Assembly: GCA_900617975.1 (NCBI GenBank)
Contig: UZAE01012723.1
Span: forward strand, 6,973 to 33,047
Origin: Rodentolepis nana
Lineage: Eukaryota; Platyhelminthes; Cestoda; Cyclophyllidea; Hymenolepididae
Length of the DNA: 26,075 nt
Reading direction: 5' to 3'
The notes under the pieces were generated by a model. That model saw only the letters and a program-made list of their open reading frames with translations, had not been told where the DNA came from and made no database searches. The position numbers were made by a program, and so were the translations under genes. Below, in pieces: positions 1-10,196 of this stretch; the first letter of the stretch is position 1, and each line of letters starts with the position of its first letter.

Positions 1-564
1 CTTCTTGTCCAAACCATACGCGATGGCAGCCGCAGTGGGCTCGTTGATGATTCGAAGAACGTTCAAGCCAGAAATCACTCCAGCATCCTTCGTGGCTTGA
101 CGCTGACTGTCATTGAAGTAGGCTGGCACAGTAATCACGGCGTCTGTCACTGTCTTCCCAAGGTAAGCCTCAGCTGTCTCCTTCATCTTCAACAACACCA
201 TGGAGGAGATCTCTTCTGCAAAGAACGACTTCTTCTCGCCCTTGAACTCCACCTCGATCTTCGGTTTGCCACCGGAGTTGATCACATGGAAGGGCCAATG
301 TTTCATATCATCCTGCACAATACTATCATCAAATCGACGACCAATGAGACGTTTGGCATCGAAAACAGTGTTGGTAGGATTCATAGCCACCTGGTTCTTG
401 GCAGCATCACCGATCAGACGCTCGGTGTCGGTGAAAGCGACATAACTGGGGGTAGTGCGATTGCCCTGGTCATTAGCTATGATTTCCACTTTTCCATGTT
501 GGAATACACCAACGCAAGAGAAAGTAGTACCAAGATCAATACCGACAGCTGGTCCCTTTGACAT
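1..564 (-). CDS. HSP70: HSP70 (cytosolic), N-terminal part only, cut by window start
   Basis: This is codons 1-188 of the HSP70 described in full at 12295-14244; the rest lies before base 1. The start ATG is at 564-562, with a purine (G) at -3. It contains the first HSP70 signature (IDLGTTFS, residues 9-16) and the catalytic Lys71, and ends just after the adenine-site region, at residue Lys188. Its translation is identical to the full copy. The single nucleotide difference (G238) gives GGC instead of GGT for Gly109. The truncation is only the window edge; there is no sign that the gene itself is broken. Confidence 0.95.
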   Translation of the reverse strand, partial: MSKGPAVGIDLGTTFSCVGVFQHGKVEIIANDQGNRTTPSYVAFTDTERLIGDAAKNQVAMNPTNTVFDAKRLIGRRFDDSIVQDDMKHWPFHVINSGGKPKIEVEFKGEKKSFFAEEISSMVLLKMKETAEAYLGKTVTDAVITVPAYFNDSQRQATKDAGVISGLNVLRIINEPTAAAIAYGLDKK

Positions 565-617
565 ACCAACGATTGCACGCCAAAACGTAAGTGAAACCTC
601 GTGGTATTGCTTGCAAG

Positions 618-623
618 TTTATA
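618..623 (-). promoter_or_regulatory. TATA box of HSP70 (copy 1)
   Basis: TATAAA on the minus strand within an A/T run, 54-59 bp upstream of the HSP70 ATG. A start site about 25-30 bp downstream would leave a 5' UTR of only some 25-30 nt. It lies between the heat-shock elements and the gene, the classic order for an inducible HSP70 promoter. Confidence 0.65.
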
Positions 624-639
624 TTTATTTAATCTGCCT

Positions 640-652
640 TTCTAGAAATTTA
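640..652 (-). promoter_or_regulatory. Proximal heat-shock element (copy 1)
   Basis: TTCtaGAAatTTA: two perfect inverted units and a third with one mismatch, with the 2-bp spacing bound by HSF1 trimers. It sits about 17 bp upstream of the TATA box. Confidence 0.7.
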
Positions 653-668
653 CCTGGATGCGTTGCTT

Positions 669-681
669 TTCCCGAAAATTC
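669..681 (-). promoter_or_regulatory. Distal perfect three-unit heat-shock element (copy 1)
   Basis: TTCccGAAaaTTC is an exact three-unit HSE (nTTCnnGAAnnTTCn), 105-117 bp upstream of the HSP70 ATG. CCAAT motifs flank it further upstream: + strand 685-689 and minus strand 725-721. With the second HSE and the TATA box, this supports heat-inducible transcription of HSP70 by HSF. Confidence 0.85.
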
Positions 682-1534
682 TAACCAATCGTTGGTGTAT
701 ATTTAAGTGCGACGTTTTCTATTGGCTATTTCGATACTACGCACGCATCCATCTTCGCCTGCTGCTCTTCTACTTTTAAGGCCATTTAACTTGGTGTCTC
801 TTTATTTCGCCACTAGCATTTTTTACTCACTTGCCTTTGTGTTTCTAAAACTATTTGGGTAGTTAATTTAATTGTTTTCAAGTTTGAATACTAATTGCGT
901 TTTGGGAATTGCTATAACCCAAATTCATTCGATTAACCCTTCGATTCAAATAGCTATTCCACGTGGCAATAATGCCTTTTTCCAGCACAGTTAGATTATT
1001 TGAGTTCGGGAATCATCATTGTTGTTCTAATTCCTCAGAGGGTTGTTTCCTGATTCGCTTTTTTCATATTTCGGCAGACTTTCGAATGATTTAATTACTT
1101 TCAAGCAATAACCAGATGAGTTTATCTTGCTTCCCCACCTCTAAATTTGTTACATTAACTGCAAAACTTTAATCTAGGAGTTCTTATGATTTATCCATTG
1201 GCACCTGCAAATTTCGGATTTCCAGTTTTTACTAATATCGAGTACTTATAGAATATTCACTTCGAGAATTTTCTTTCTGAGATTTCAATTTTCTCCTTGC
1301 CTTATCCAGCCTTGAGGTTTATCCCTGTGTCCATAAATCAGATTAATTTCACTCTTACTCTAAGCTTTTTTTATTAATCAATAGCCTAATCACCCACTCC
1401 CACTCAATAATTAGCAGCTAATCGAATAGAAAATTCGGATGGAACATCATATGTGACCTAATTACTATGCAAGAAGAGAACTCGAAAAGATATACAATTT
1501 TTAAGCTTTTATTAAGCAAAACAGGCGGTAAGTT
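682..1534. other. Intergenic DNA between HSP90-like A 3' end and HSP70 promoter
   Basis: AT-rich, with no coding potential I can support. It holds CCAAT boxes near 685-689 and 721-725, a palindromic G-box/E-box CCACGTGG at 959-966 about 395 bp upstream of the HSP70 ATG, and the poly(A) signal of HSP90-like A at 1508-1513. Nothing else stands out. Confidence 0.6.
1508..1513 (-). terminator. Poly(A) signal AATAAA of HSP90-like A (copy 1)
   Basis: A perfect minus-strand AATAAA lies 22 bp after the stop codon of HSP90-like A, which implies a very short 3' UTR. The retained signal suggests the gene is, or recently was, expressed. Confidence 0.65.
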
Positions 1535-4122
1535 CTAGGCCAGTCTATTCATAGGGCTCGAATCAATTTCGTAATTCAGCTCTTCTTTACTTTCAACGTC
1601 ACCAACGCTCTTCAATTTTACATCTTCTAGATACTTGTTCACAAATCTGAACATGAGTCTTGGAAGGTCACGACAGTTTTCCAAAATATATCCAGAACGA
1701 ATCATAGCTGTTGAATAGAGCAAGGTTACAATATTTTTCCAGAAGATGTCTGGGTTTTCCTTCTTACGAATTAACTCTTTCAAGCAGTTTATTATTGGAT
1801 CCTTGTGGTTGATCTTTAAGATTTTATTCCCATTGCCATCCTCATCTTCATCGTCAGTGGTAATAGCGCAAGGCACATCCAGGGGTACTTGAGAGATCTT
1901 TATATCTACAATCTTATCGCCTAACAATTCTTTTATCTTTTCAAACATAAGACTATATTCGTCCAATATTTTAGAATAATCTTCAAAGCAGTTACTCTCA
2001 GGATCTAGGGTTATCTTGCTGGCATCTATAAATTCCATATCTTCATAAGCTATTATCATTTCTACGATCTTCCTCCTGGTCTCGCCTTGTATCAAAATGA
2101 CATCATAGTCACGCTTCTTCAGCCATTCAATAAAGGGAGGGTTGGAAGTTAAATCCACGACGTCTTCAAATAAGTAATAAATCTCCTTTTGATCCGGTTT
2201 CATTTGATCTACATAATCGCGTATCCTAATGGCCCTTTCCTTGTTCTTTAATGTGCAAAAGCCCATTAACGATAGCAGTTCCTGGTGGTGTTTAGAATCG
2301 CTCAAAACTCCATATTCAATGTTCTTACAATATTGCGTATGGAAGAGAACGAACTTCGCAGGGTTCTGTGCTATTTCATTGAACGCATCCAAAACGATTT
2401 TAACCAGGATTTCACCGATCTCTTGCCTTAAATGGCCCTGAAGATCAGTTCGATTGGCATTAAGAAGCGTAGTATCCACACTCACAACCACCGTGACAAA
2501 ATCCATGTATGTGGGAAGCAGGCGCTCTTTGCGTTTAGGCAATTTAAGACCTTTCCAGATAAAGTGCACATTATATTCCCCAGTATTCCAAGTGCAGAAA
2601 TGGGGATCCTTACAAGGAATATATATTAGGGCTTCGAAGGATATTGGGGCCTCATGATATTTGTGGTGCCTGATGAGAAAATGAGAATGTTTATTATACG
2701 CAATAGTTTCATATAGTGCCTTAATTTCGTTTGTTGTTAATATATCAAAACCCTTGCCCCATGTATGATTAGTCATATATTTAAGGGGTTGGACCAGTTT
2801 TTCGTCTACTTCATTCCATTTAGTTTCAATTGTAATGGGATATTCGGCATGGAAGAAATGCGAATCCATCAACTCGGCAAGCATAAAAGGGGCCAGTAGA
2901 TTCATATTGGCGGCATTCAAGTGCAGAATTACTCTAGTTCCACGAGATATTTCTTCTTCTCCATTATAAGGATGAATGGTGTACGAATTAAGATTTTCAC
3001 ACTCAAATATGTAAGCTTCATCATCTTTATGTTTGGTAATAATTTGAATCTTATCGGCAGCCTTGAAAGCTGTGTAGAATCCCGTTCCAGATTCGCCAAA
3101 AAGGAAGATATCTGAATCCAATGACAACTGTTCCTTGAATTCTCTGGTGCCTGAGCATGCCACAACACCAATATAATCGACAATATTTTTCTTCGTCATA
3201 CCAATACCATTGTCAATTATGGTAAGCGTTTTTTCGGGGAAATTTGAAACGATCTGTTAATAAAAAAAAGATGAATGAATATTATAAAAGTTGAAAGGAC
3301 CAGTCCAGTTTTTGAGCTGAGCTGATCCAAGTTAATTAGCATAGGCCTAAATTTTCCGCTTACCATAGAGATGAGAGTAAATCCATGCCTCTTTGCTTAA
3401 TGCCGTATTTTTGAAATACAAGTAAATGTGAATCTTTGCCCTAGAAAACCTGCTGCTAACCCAAATTCCTACACGACCAAACGTCCTTAACCGTGAATGT
3501 ACTTACGAATTTTTAAACCGAAACCTTCAATTTTCATACTTTCCTTTAAGCCGAAATTTTGCTAAGATGGGATCTTTGGTTAAATACACTAATTATAATA
3601 AATGAATTGAACATTCTCCGTGCACTCCTAAGAAACAAATTAGTTTCATCCATCGTGGATCGGATCATCGAATGTTCGATTTCGTGACCAACTGCGTAAA
3701 TACAATCATCTATCACGTATTCTATTCTTTGTAAGTTAGTTTATTTTTTGACAAAAAGCAGCTTTTTGATCAACATTTGATGTCCCTGTTCCAGAGCTGT
3801 AACTCCTAAGTGATAAGTATTGAAAATACTTCGACTGAGCTTTTATGTGTTACGAGCACACAACTTTCAAACATAGGGAGAGGATTGGAACAACTTAACT
3901 CACCTTAACGCCTAATTTTTCATCCCCATCAGCAAGTAAGGTTGGATCAGAGAGACTCAAATAACGTATTTTTTCCAGAGCATCAAAAGCATTACATATT
4001 AGTTCTCTAATAAAAACAGAATCGGATGGATATAAGTAATTAATTGTAGTATCGATTATTTGCGAGTTTTTTCCTTGAAATTCGTTGGAGTCGACCTCAA
4101 CAGAGCAACCCACATCAGACAT
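1535..4122 (-). CDS. HSP90-like A: divergent cytosolic-type HSP90, ATPase residues retained (copy 1)
   Basis: Two exons, 4122-3904 and 3253-1535, joined in phase 0 after residue 73, give 645 residues (typical cytosolic HSP90 is about 720). The N-terminal GHKL ATPase domain covers about residues 14-210: catalytic Glu40 and Mg/ATP Asn44 in RELICNAFDAL, Asp87 in IDNGIGM, lid glycines 126/129/131 (GESGTGFY), and Thr179 in RGTRVILHL. The middle domain follows at about 230-500; the catalytic Arg341 and Gln345 are kept in NANRTDLQ, and MKPDQKEIYY (424-433) matches the family. The C-terminal domain keeps DVPCAI (532-537) and KINHKDPII (553-561), but the segment between them is much shortened. The charged N-M linker and the C-terminal MEEVD are absent; the protein ends in PMNRLA. 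The start at 4122 has G at -3 and places the domain about where cytosolic HSP90s begin. It is probably a functional divergent paralogue; client or co-chaperone specificity is unknown. Codon use is AT-rich compared with HSP70. Confidence 0.88.
3254..3903 (-). other. Intron of HSP90-like A (650 nt, phase 0, copy 1)
   Basis: The donor GTGAGT starts at 3903 right after codon 73 (AAG), and the acceptor TTAACAG ends at 3254. Removing it joins GVK to IVSNFPEK, which restores the HSP90 N-domain alignment into the DNGIG motif. Unspliced RNA would stop after two codons (V-S-stop). It contains a 14-bp palindrome, ATCGAAtgTTCGAT, at 3667-3680. Confidence 0.9.
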
Positions 4123-4386
4123 TTCTCAGGTCAGATAATGCAACAAATTGAAAAAAATCAATTTTTAAATTAGATTGAATTAGTGATCATCTGGGCGCAA
4201 AAAATAAACTGATCTTAAGCCTGACCAAAAATCTGGGACGATGTGTTTACTCACCATGAAAAACCAATAGAAAAGTCTGATTTGTCTTCTTCAAAATCTG
4301 TAAAATTTGTGCGTTCCTTAACACAGAATGAGTGAGTGATTTTTTAAATTAAAAATGTGATCAGAGTGAAACAGTTATAGTTTTAA
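4123..4386. other. Upstream region of HSP90-like A
   Basis: AT-rich leader/promoter region with no clear TATA box and no three-unit HSE. On the minus strand an ATG directly followed by a strong donor (GTGAGT from 4254), and a possible acceptor AG at 4126-4125 two bases before the gene's ATG, could define a 130-nt 5'-UTR intron. If so, the upstream ATG would not be in frame with the HSP90 frame. This is speculative. Confidence 0.3.
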
Positions 4387-4581
4387 CTACAAGTACTTTT
4401 TGAGGACTCTATCCATCAGTCTCTGATTAATTTGGTGTGCGATCTCTTGAGGAAAAGGATTTGAATTCGTGTAAAACAAATCAATGTGAATTTTAGAGAG
4501 GGAATCAAAATCAAGTATGGGGCTCCCTACCGGTTTGACGTTAAAGATCGACATAAATGACAGCTTACATTCCGAAGACAT
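4387..4581 (-). pseudogene. Small ORF, possible degraded HSP90 N-terminal remnant (copy 1)
   Basis: A 64-residue ATG-initiated ORF, 265 bp upstream of the HSP90-like A start on the same strand; an in-frame TAA lies four codons before its ATG. I do not recognise it as an intact protein. Residues about 32-62 align without gaps at first to the HSP90 N-terminus: IDLFYTNSNPFPQEI resembles the family pattern INTFYSNKEIFLREL (shared I, FY, N, F, E), and RLMDRVL resembles ALDKIR. The stop comes where an ATPase domain should continue. It could be a relic first exon of another tandem HSP90 copy, or chance. Confidence in the relic reading is low. Confidence 0.3.
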
Positions 4582-5880
4582 TTGGGAATATTAAGTTAGC
4601 TGTCATATTCCTGAATGCTTAAATGTTTCTACATGATTAAAAAGTTCCATTTAGTATTAATAATCTCATAATCTATAACCAGTATGTCTAAAGTTCTGTG
4701 AGTCTTATTATGCTAAAATTCTTAAGGTCTAGCACAACAACCGTGCAAAGGCATTTGTTTTTTTGGACCCGTAAGCAGGCTTGAATATAATTATTCAAGA
4801 CGGTTCAACAAAATGAAGAGGGAATATTATAAAGAACCGTAAAATTTAATCACAGGTAGGATGGAATGATGCAATACAGAAAAGGTAAAGGAAATGTCCC
4901 ATTGAGCACTCTCTCTCCCTCTTCAATATGGTGAATCTAAAAGCCATGCATTTAATTGTTTAATCTGTTCTTTACGATCTTTAAATAAATGGATTTATTA
5001 AAACCAGTCCAATATTAGTGATAACCTTGAATGGAAACTAGTGAATTTTATTATATTAATAAAATGTAAATCACTATTATTCTGTTCGTTAGATGATAAA
5101 TACCCCCAGATTGTTACCAAGTTAGAATCCTCTAGCTCAATGGCTTTGAGTGGCATCGAGCATATTCATTTAAAACTGTCAGGTTAGATGCCTTTGTGAT
5201 CTTCTGTAAATACTGTAATAAAAGACGACTTCTAGCGCTTAATTTCCGGAATCATGAAGTCCTATCATTAGGAAAGATTCATTAAGCATCACCAATAGTA
5301 AAATATTAAAAAACTATGTTTAAAGGCAGCTGGAATTTCCAAATTCCTTGGAGGAGATATTCCTTACAGGTTAGCAGGGCGTTAATAAGCTTCGGAACTT
5401 CATTAACCAAAAGTTTGATCTTAGTGCTATATATCAGGTTGTCCCAGTGGTAGTATGTAATGGTTAAACTAAACATGCTGTTGGAGAGAAATCAGATTAT
5501 GGAAAAAGGTTGTAATAATTGTTGTCAAATTAGACAAATTGTTAAAATGGTCCAGTAACGAGAGCAAAATTGTGTAACTTCAGCGTTTGACATTAGTTAT
5601 TGTGTAAGAGAATGAACTGAAGTGATAAATCATTTTACCTCACAAAACAAACACCATTTTTAGCTTAACGAATTACCTTTTCTAATAATTTAAGAGGAAA
5701 TATGGATTTTTTCAGTAGTTTTCAATGGCTTTGAAGACAACATATCTACCTTCTATTTGCAAACGCGCACGTTGACTTCTCTAAAGGCTTTCTTTCACTG
5801 GAACAATGTTACATCGAAGAAATTTCAAGTCCCACTAGAAAAATTTTCATAGTAATTGACTTGAGTATCCAGAAATCACA
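4582..5880. other. AT-rich non-coding spacer, part 1
   Basis: I see no supportable gene. Small structures: an imperfect three-unit HSE-like site TTCaaGACggTTC at 4794-4806, an AT inverted repeat with 9-bp arms at 5045-5065, and a GGAATTT/AAATTCC inverted repeat at 5332-5347. None is strong enough to assign a function. Confidence 0.5.
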
Positions 5881-5940
5881 GAAAAGTCACATTCTCTCAC
5901 AGCCTTTATTGGTAGGAATTAAACAGCGAGTTGGTCACAT

Positions 5941-5996
5941 ACCCCACTGGGTTTGCGTCGAAGAGCACTGCAGATGCGAACTTTAACCACTGCTTA
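5941..5996 (-). mobile_element. Possible decayed tRNA-like (SINE-type) fragment (copy 1)
   Basis: This short stretch is GC-richer than its surroundings. Read on the minus strand it has AGTGGTTAAAG, like the 3' half of a tRNA A box and its D-loop, then CTTCGACGC, similar to a B box (GGTTCGANNCC), about 30 bp later, then CCCAGTGGGG. This spacing and wording resemble tRNA-derived SINEs, but the 5' half of the A box is poor and no poly-A tail or target duplication was identified. Tentative. Confidence 0.25.
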
Positions 5997-6819
5997 AGGA
6001 AACACACATCTACGATTTTCCCACGTGAATTCAACTTTTAATTAGAAAGTAAGCTAAGTTAATTAGAAAATGGAAAGTTTAGTAAATAAAATTTGTGCTG
6101 AACGAATATGATCGGCAACATACATACTTCAAAATTTAATTGATCAAAATAGTGTCTTTAAATGGAAGTGACTATTATTGATTTGCTATATGTAAATTAA
6201 AAAAAATATATTACCCAGTGAGAATGAAACTGATATCTCCACCTTTCTTACCCACCAGTTGCACGTTAAAGGACACGAAATCTGCTAACTACCTTACCTT
6301 TTCTTATTTTATCTTCCTAATTTAGTACTGTTACCAACCTCCATTTCTTTAACTGATTTTCTGCTTAATCATTACCATTTGGATCATTATTGATTTGGCA
6401 TGATATATTGAAGAAAGCTCTATCAAAATATCTAAAGATTTTTGGAAAATAAGGAATATCTATTTGAAATGATTAAGCATTCACTGGTCTGAATAACCTA
6501 AGTTCAAGCTCATGTACTGAAACACAGATTAAAATTTGATAAATTTGATTAAACAACTTATGCTAATACTTGAGGACATCTGTTACATGGTAAATTGTCA
6601 GTTTTAGATACTTGTGAAATTCAGGATATTTTCACAGTGTTCCCATTTTATCTCCAATATGTTTTGCTTAAGTTATATATTTCTTTAGCTTTGTAATGCG
6701 AAATATTGATGACCACAAAGTGTAGTCAACAAAAACAATCAAGTCATCATTTATATATTTATATTAAATGGCAGGCGCTTTGATAGTTATCATTATCTCT
6801 TTAGCTAACTTCAGGTTTC
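5997..6819. other. AT-rich non-coding spacer, part 2
   Basis: Low-complexity AT-rich DNA with no gene, RNA or repeat that I can support on either strand. Confidence 0.5.
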
Positions 6820-6962
6820 ATAGAGGGCTGAAACATCAAAGGGAGAAAATGTCGAGAGGGGGAACAGAAGAGGGAGTCACAGATGTAAAAGAGACAGACC
6901 GACAAAGGTAGAGAAAAGGTAAGATGAGTACTGCGAAAGGGGCCGAATATGACATACAGTGG

Positions 6963-7052
6963 GGTCATGGTAGTTTGAAGTCAGAGGTCAACCGCCAGTT
7001 AATTGATGGTCATGGTAGTTTAAAGTGAGAGATCAGCTGTCGGTTTATAGAG
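6963..7052. repeat. Diverged 45-bp tandem duplication (copy 1)
   Basis: Two 45-bp units, 6963-7007 and 7008-7052, both start GGTCATGGTAGTTT. They differ at about seven of the first 38 positions, mostly by transitions. They sit in a purine-rich island (about 6830-7100) that stands out from the AT-rich spacer. A strong + strand splice-donor-like site, GAG|GTAAGT, lies just downstream at 7095-7103. The divergence shows this duplication is much older than the 13.68-kb one. Confidence 0.65.
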
Positions 7053-7103
7053 TTTTCGCTGTAAGAGTATATGTTGCCCAGGGTGCACCACTTCGAGGTA
7101 AGT

Positions 7104-10100
7104 CTATCGCACACTCCGTGCTTTTATATTTTCACTGCAATCTATCCGTTTCTCACCACTCCTAATAAACCTTTTAAAGCTCTTTCAATTGCACTCTTTA
7201 ACAATAATTGCCTAACGATATATTACTTTAGGATATTTTTCTCATTACTGTATAGATATCGTCTTAACACTACTCTTTCTGTAGAAGTTAATAAATTATT
7301 TACTAAGTAAGACAACTTAAAATTTCAAATTTAGATAAGGGATAAAACCTATTACTTAGGGACGTGTTTTATCACAAAATTGAATACTTTTTAAAGCTCT
7401 TAATCGATCAGTTCAAAAGGATGAGTTGTTGCTATTCGGCAGCCATTAGCTTATTTGAAGGAAATTATTCATTCAACTCGTTCTAATGGTAAGACCATTT
7501 CAATTGCTTAATAGATTTGGGCGTAGTCTCAAAATTTAAGGTTATTAAGAAAGCAAAATTGAAACCTAATCATCACTACTATGATGTAGAAAGCTTAGTT
7601 TCTGCTCTTTTGAATTTGACATAAGTAGACTATAGTTGGCTCAGACCATGAGAAAGTAACTGTTCCAGAAAAGATAAAATTTTCAAGTCTATTTAAGAAG
7701 ATAAAGATTGAGAGAGACGGAGGGTAAGGAAGTTGTTTAGACTGGAGTAGGATTAATACTTAAGCTCCGCCAAACGTATTTTCGAAAAAGCGTGAAGAAG
7801 AATGCATCAGTAACCAACATGTGAAATTCGAGGGAAGTAAGGAGAACAATAAAGTTCAGAAAGACGAGAAAAAGCGAAGATTTGAGCGTTTACGCAACAC
7901 ATGTGTCCAAAAAATAGCCAAGCCACGACCATAAAATCGAGCTAAAAATCGATTATCGATTTCCTGTGATTTCCTTTTTACTATAAGATGTTAAAATCCG
8001 ACTATAGCATTCACTGTAGGTAAGCTTTGAAAGTGCAAAAAATTAAGCATAAAACTGTCAAAGGTAACAATATATTCTCCTATTCACTTTGGAAAAAACA
8101 TAAAAGAGCAGGCCTTCGAGATTGCAGTATATACCATTAAAATTCAAAGATCAACCCACTATCTTGGCCGTTTAGAATTTCGTCCAGACTAACTGCCAAG
8201 ATGTGCTGTCAGTTTTCTCGAGCACGTTAGTAAGGTGTGCAAGCCCTGGATTTAAATTACTCATTCCCATACAAGCCATAAACCCTGTGGGCTTGGGCTG
8301 CGTTTATCTGCTTTGTTGCCCACTCCTACCAAATTTCTCTGCCACCACAATATGTGGTTATAATGAAAATTATGGTTAAAAGTCACATTCGTGAATTTCA
8401 GCCCAGTTTTGGAGCTAGGTTTACAAAGAAAAGTTCTCCGTAAATCCTAAAACCTACGTACAGACAGATAAGCATCATTGTTGCCGATTGTGAAACACTT
8501 AGCTTTGATGAAAGTATTCTATTTTGGATTTTCGTTCGTTTCATTCGTGTGTGATGTTTACATAACTCCGAAAAGATCAAGGTGGCTTAAACATCGCTTT
8601 TCAAACATTCGCTTGTCCAATCGTAATGAACCAGTTTCTTTCAGTTGTTACACAAGATTAGATTTATGTGAAAATATCTGAATGGTTCATCATAGAATGA
8701 AGAGGAAGATTTTGCCTGCGAGCTGATATTAAAGTCAAGGTAACTGAAGGATCCTGATTAAGTTAAATTCTGGACCTATGTTTTTTCGCACAAGGAAAAT
8801 GTACCACTCTAGTGGTCGTCTCTTTTATTAAGCATATTATTCAAACAGGCAAATAAATCACGTCAAATTTAACTCGTTTAATGCCCAATATGGGCAACGC
8901 AATGAGGTAATATTTTGTGATTAGGCAATGTTTTTACAGGTCTCAAAAGTTACTTCATAAAAGTCTTTATTATGAAGGGAAGACAATGAAATTTCAAATG
9001 CACCTGCCCAGACTATTGAACAAGCTTTATTCATTAACTTTTGGTACTTTTTATGTTTGTCTCTTTCCAACCTTTAAATTTGAATATATGGAAGCCTTTC
9101 GGAAATAGAATCAATATCAGATGTGAACTGTGGTAAATCTTATGAAATAACTTTGTTCTTCTGATCTTTTTAAGAAACCAAGGTTTGAGAGTCGAGGTCG
9201 ACATTCAGTTGGAACCGTTTGACATGGTAGAGGATAATTTTCTCCAATCCAGGAGGTGAATCGAAAATTTGAATTGCCCACTAGGTAAATATTGGACAAC
9301 TCAAATTTAAATATTCAATGAAATAGAATTCTTTGAAATGCCGGATTTATTCTCTACGACTTATCGATCCACTTCTCTTAATCGATTACTGCACTTTCTT
9401 GCTAACGATTATGGGTATTTACCATTTGCAAAATTGTAATCCTTGTATTAAGCGAACATTTTTCAAGATTACTTCACATTTTTCCAACAAATTGAAGATC
9501 GAGTTTATTTCAAACGTGTCCTGGTCCTATCGTATAAGACTTTCCCTTCTGACATTCAGAGTTTGTTTTCATCTTCATAAGATCTGTTTAGTGAATTATC
9601 CCTGCATGAACAAATGTTGTGTACATTATAATCGGTTACTCTTCAATCTTAAACCTTTGTTCCGGTTTTAGCTTTACCTTTAACTACTGTGATGTCAAAA
9701 ACACATGACAATTAATGACAAAAAAGAAAAAATATATTGGAAATTTAACTGTAAAGAGGGTCCAGAGTAAAAGATAGACTTTGTGAGCGAATCTCATGTA
9801 ATCTATTTGTTATTTAGAACACAATATTTTATACTAACTTTGCATCAATAAAAGAGATCCCATAGCTATTTAGTAATATTAAATGCCCATTTACTTAAAA
9901 TTTTAGACTGCTTTTCACGTAATTTAATCACGATACTGTCTAGTCTTTAACTTAGCTTTAATTAAAGTTCTGATTAATAATCAATCAGCATTAATTATCC
10001 GATCTAAAAATCTAATTCATCGGTTTTGCCAGCTAAAAAAAATTCACTAAATATTACAAAAATCTTAAATCTTTAAATTTGAATTCGAAAGCTGAATAAG

Positions 10101-10196
10101 GTTGGCCAATTAATAAGTAGAACAACAAAAAATAGAGTCGGAAGCTAGGGCATTTACTTTCTAAATCATGTAAGCTAAAAGACAATAAATAGTGCT
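7104..10196. other. Long spacer between the 45-bp repeat and HSP90-like B
   Basis: No recognisable gene in about 3.1 kb. It contains a purine-rich stretch (about 7670-7880), a 17-bp palindrome AAATCGATtATCGATTT (7946-7962), a GC-richer patch (about 8110-8340), and a TGCCCA/TGGGCA palindrome at 8882-8896. A + strand frame is open without stops for 112 codons at 9333-9671, but it begins at TTG, has its first ATG about 26 codons in, and matches nothing I know. The 3' UTR of HSP90-like B must occupy the upper end; I found no AATAAA close to its stop. Confidence 0.45.

Noticed and set aside
97..706. Small + strand frames over the HSP70 5' end and promoter
   Set aside because: They are shadows of the HSP70 coding strand and promoter, and recur at 13,680-bp offset only because the DNA is duplicated.
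2229..3183. Several 60-85-codon frames overlapping HSP90-like A on both strands
   Set aside because: They lie inside the HSP90-like A exon in other frames and have no family features of their own.
7071..7310. A 79-codon ATG-initiated + strand ORF
   Set aside because: A strong splice donor interrupts it after nine codons, it has no recognised domain, and its length is unremarkable for AT-rich spacer. The region is kept only as a possible non-coding or exon island.
7946..7962. AAATCGATtATCGATTT palindrome as a regulatory or integration site
   Set aside because: It is a single short AT-rich palindrome with no partner, no flanking duplication and no nearby promoter; chance cannot be excluded.
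8398..9299. Four 60-67-codon frames in the spacer on both strands
   Set aside because: Some lack ATG starts, and none shows a motif, supporting splice structure or codon bias.
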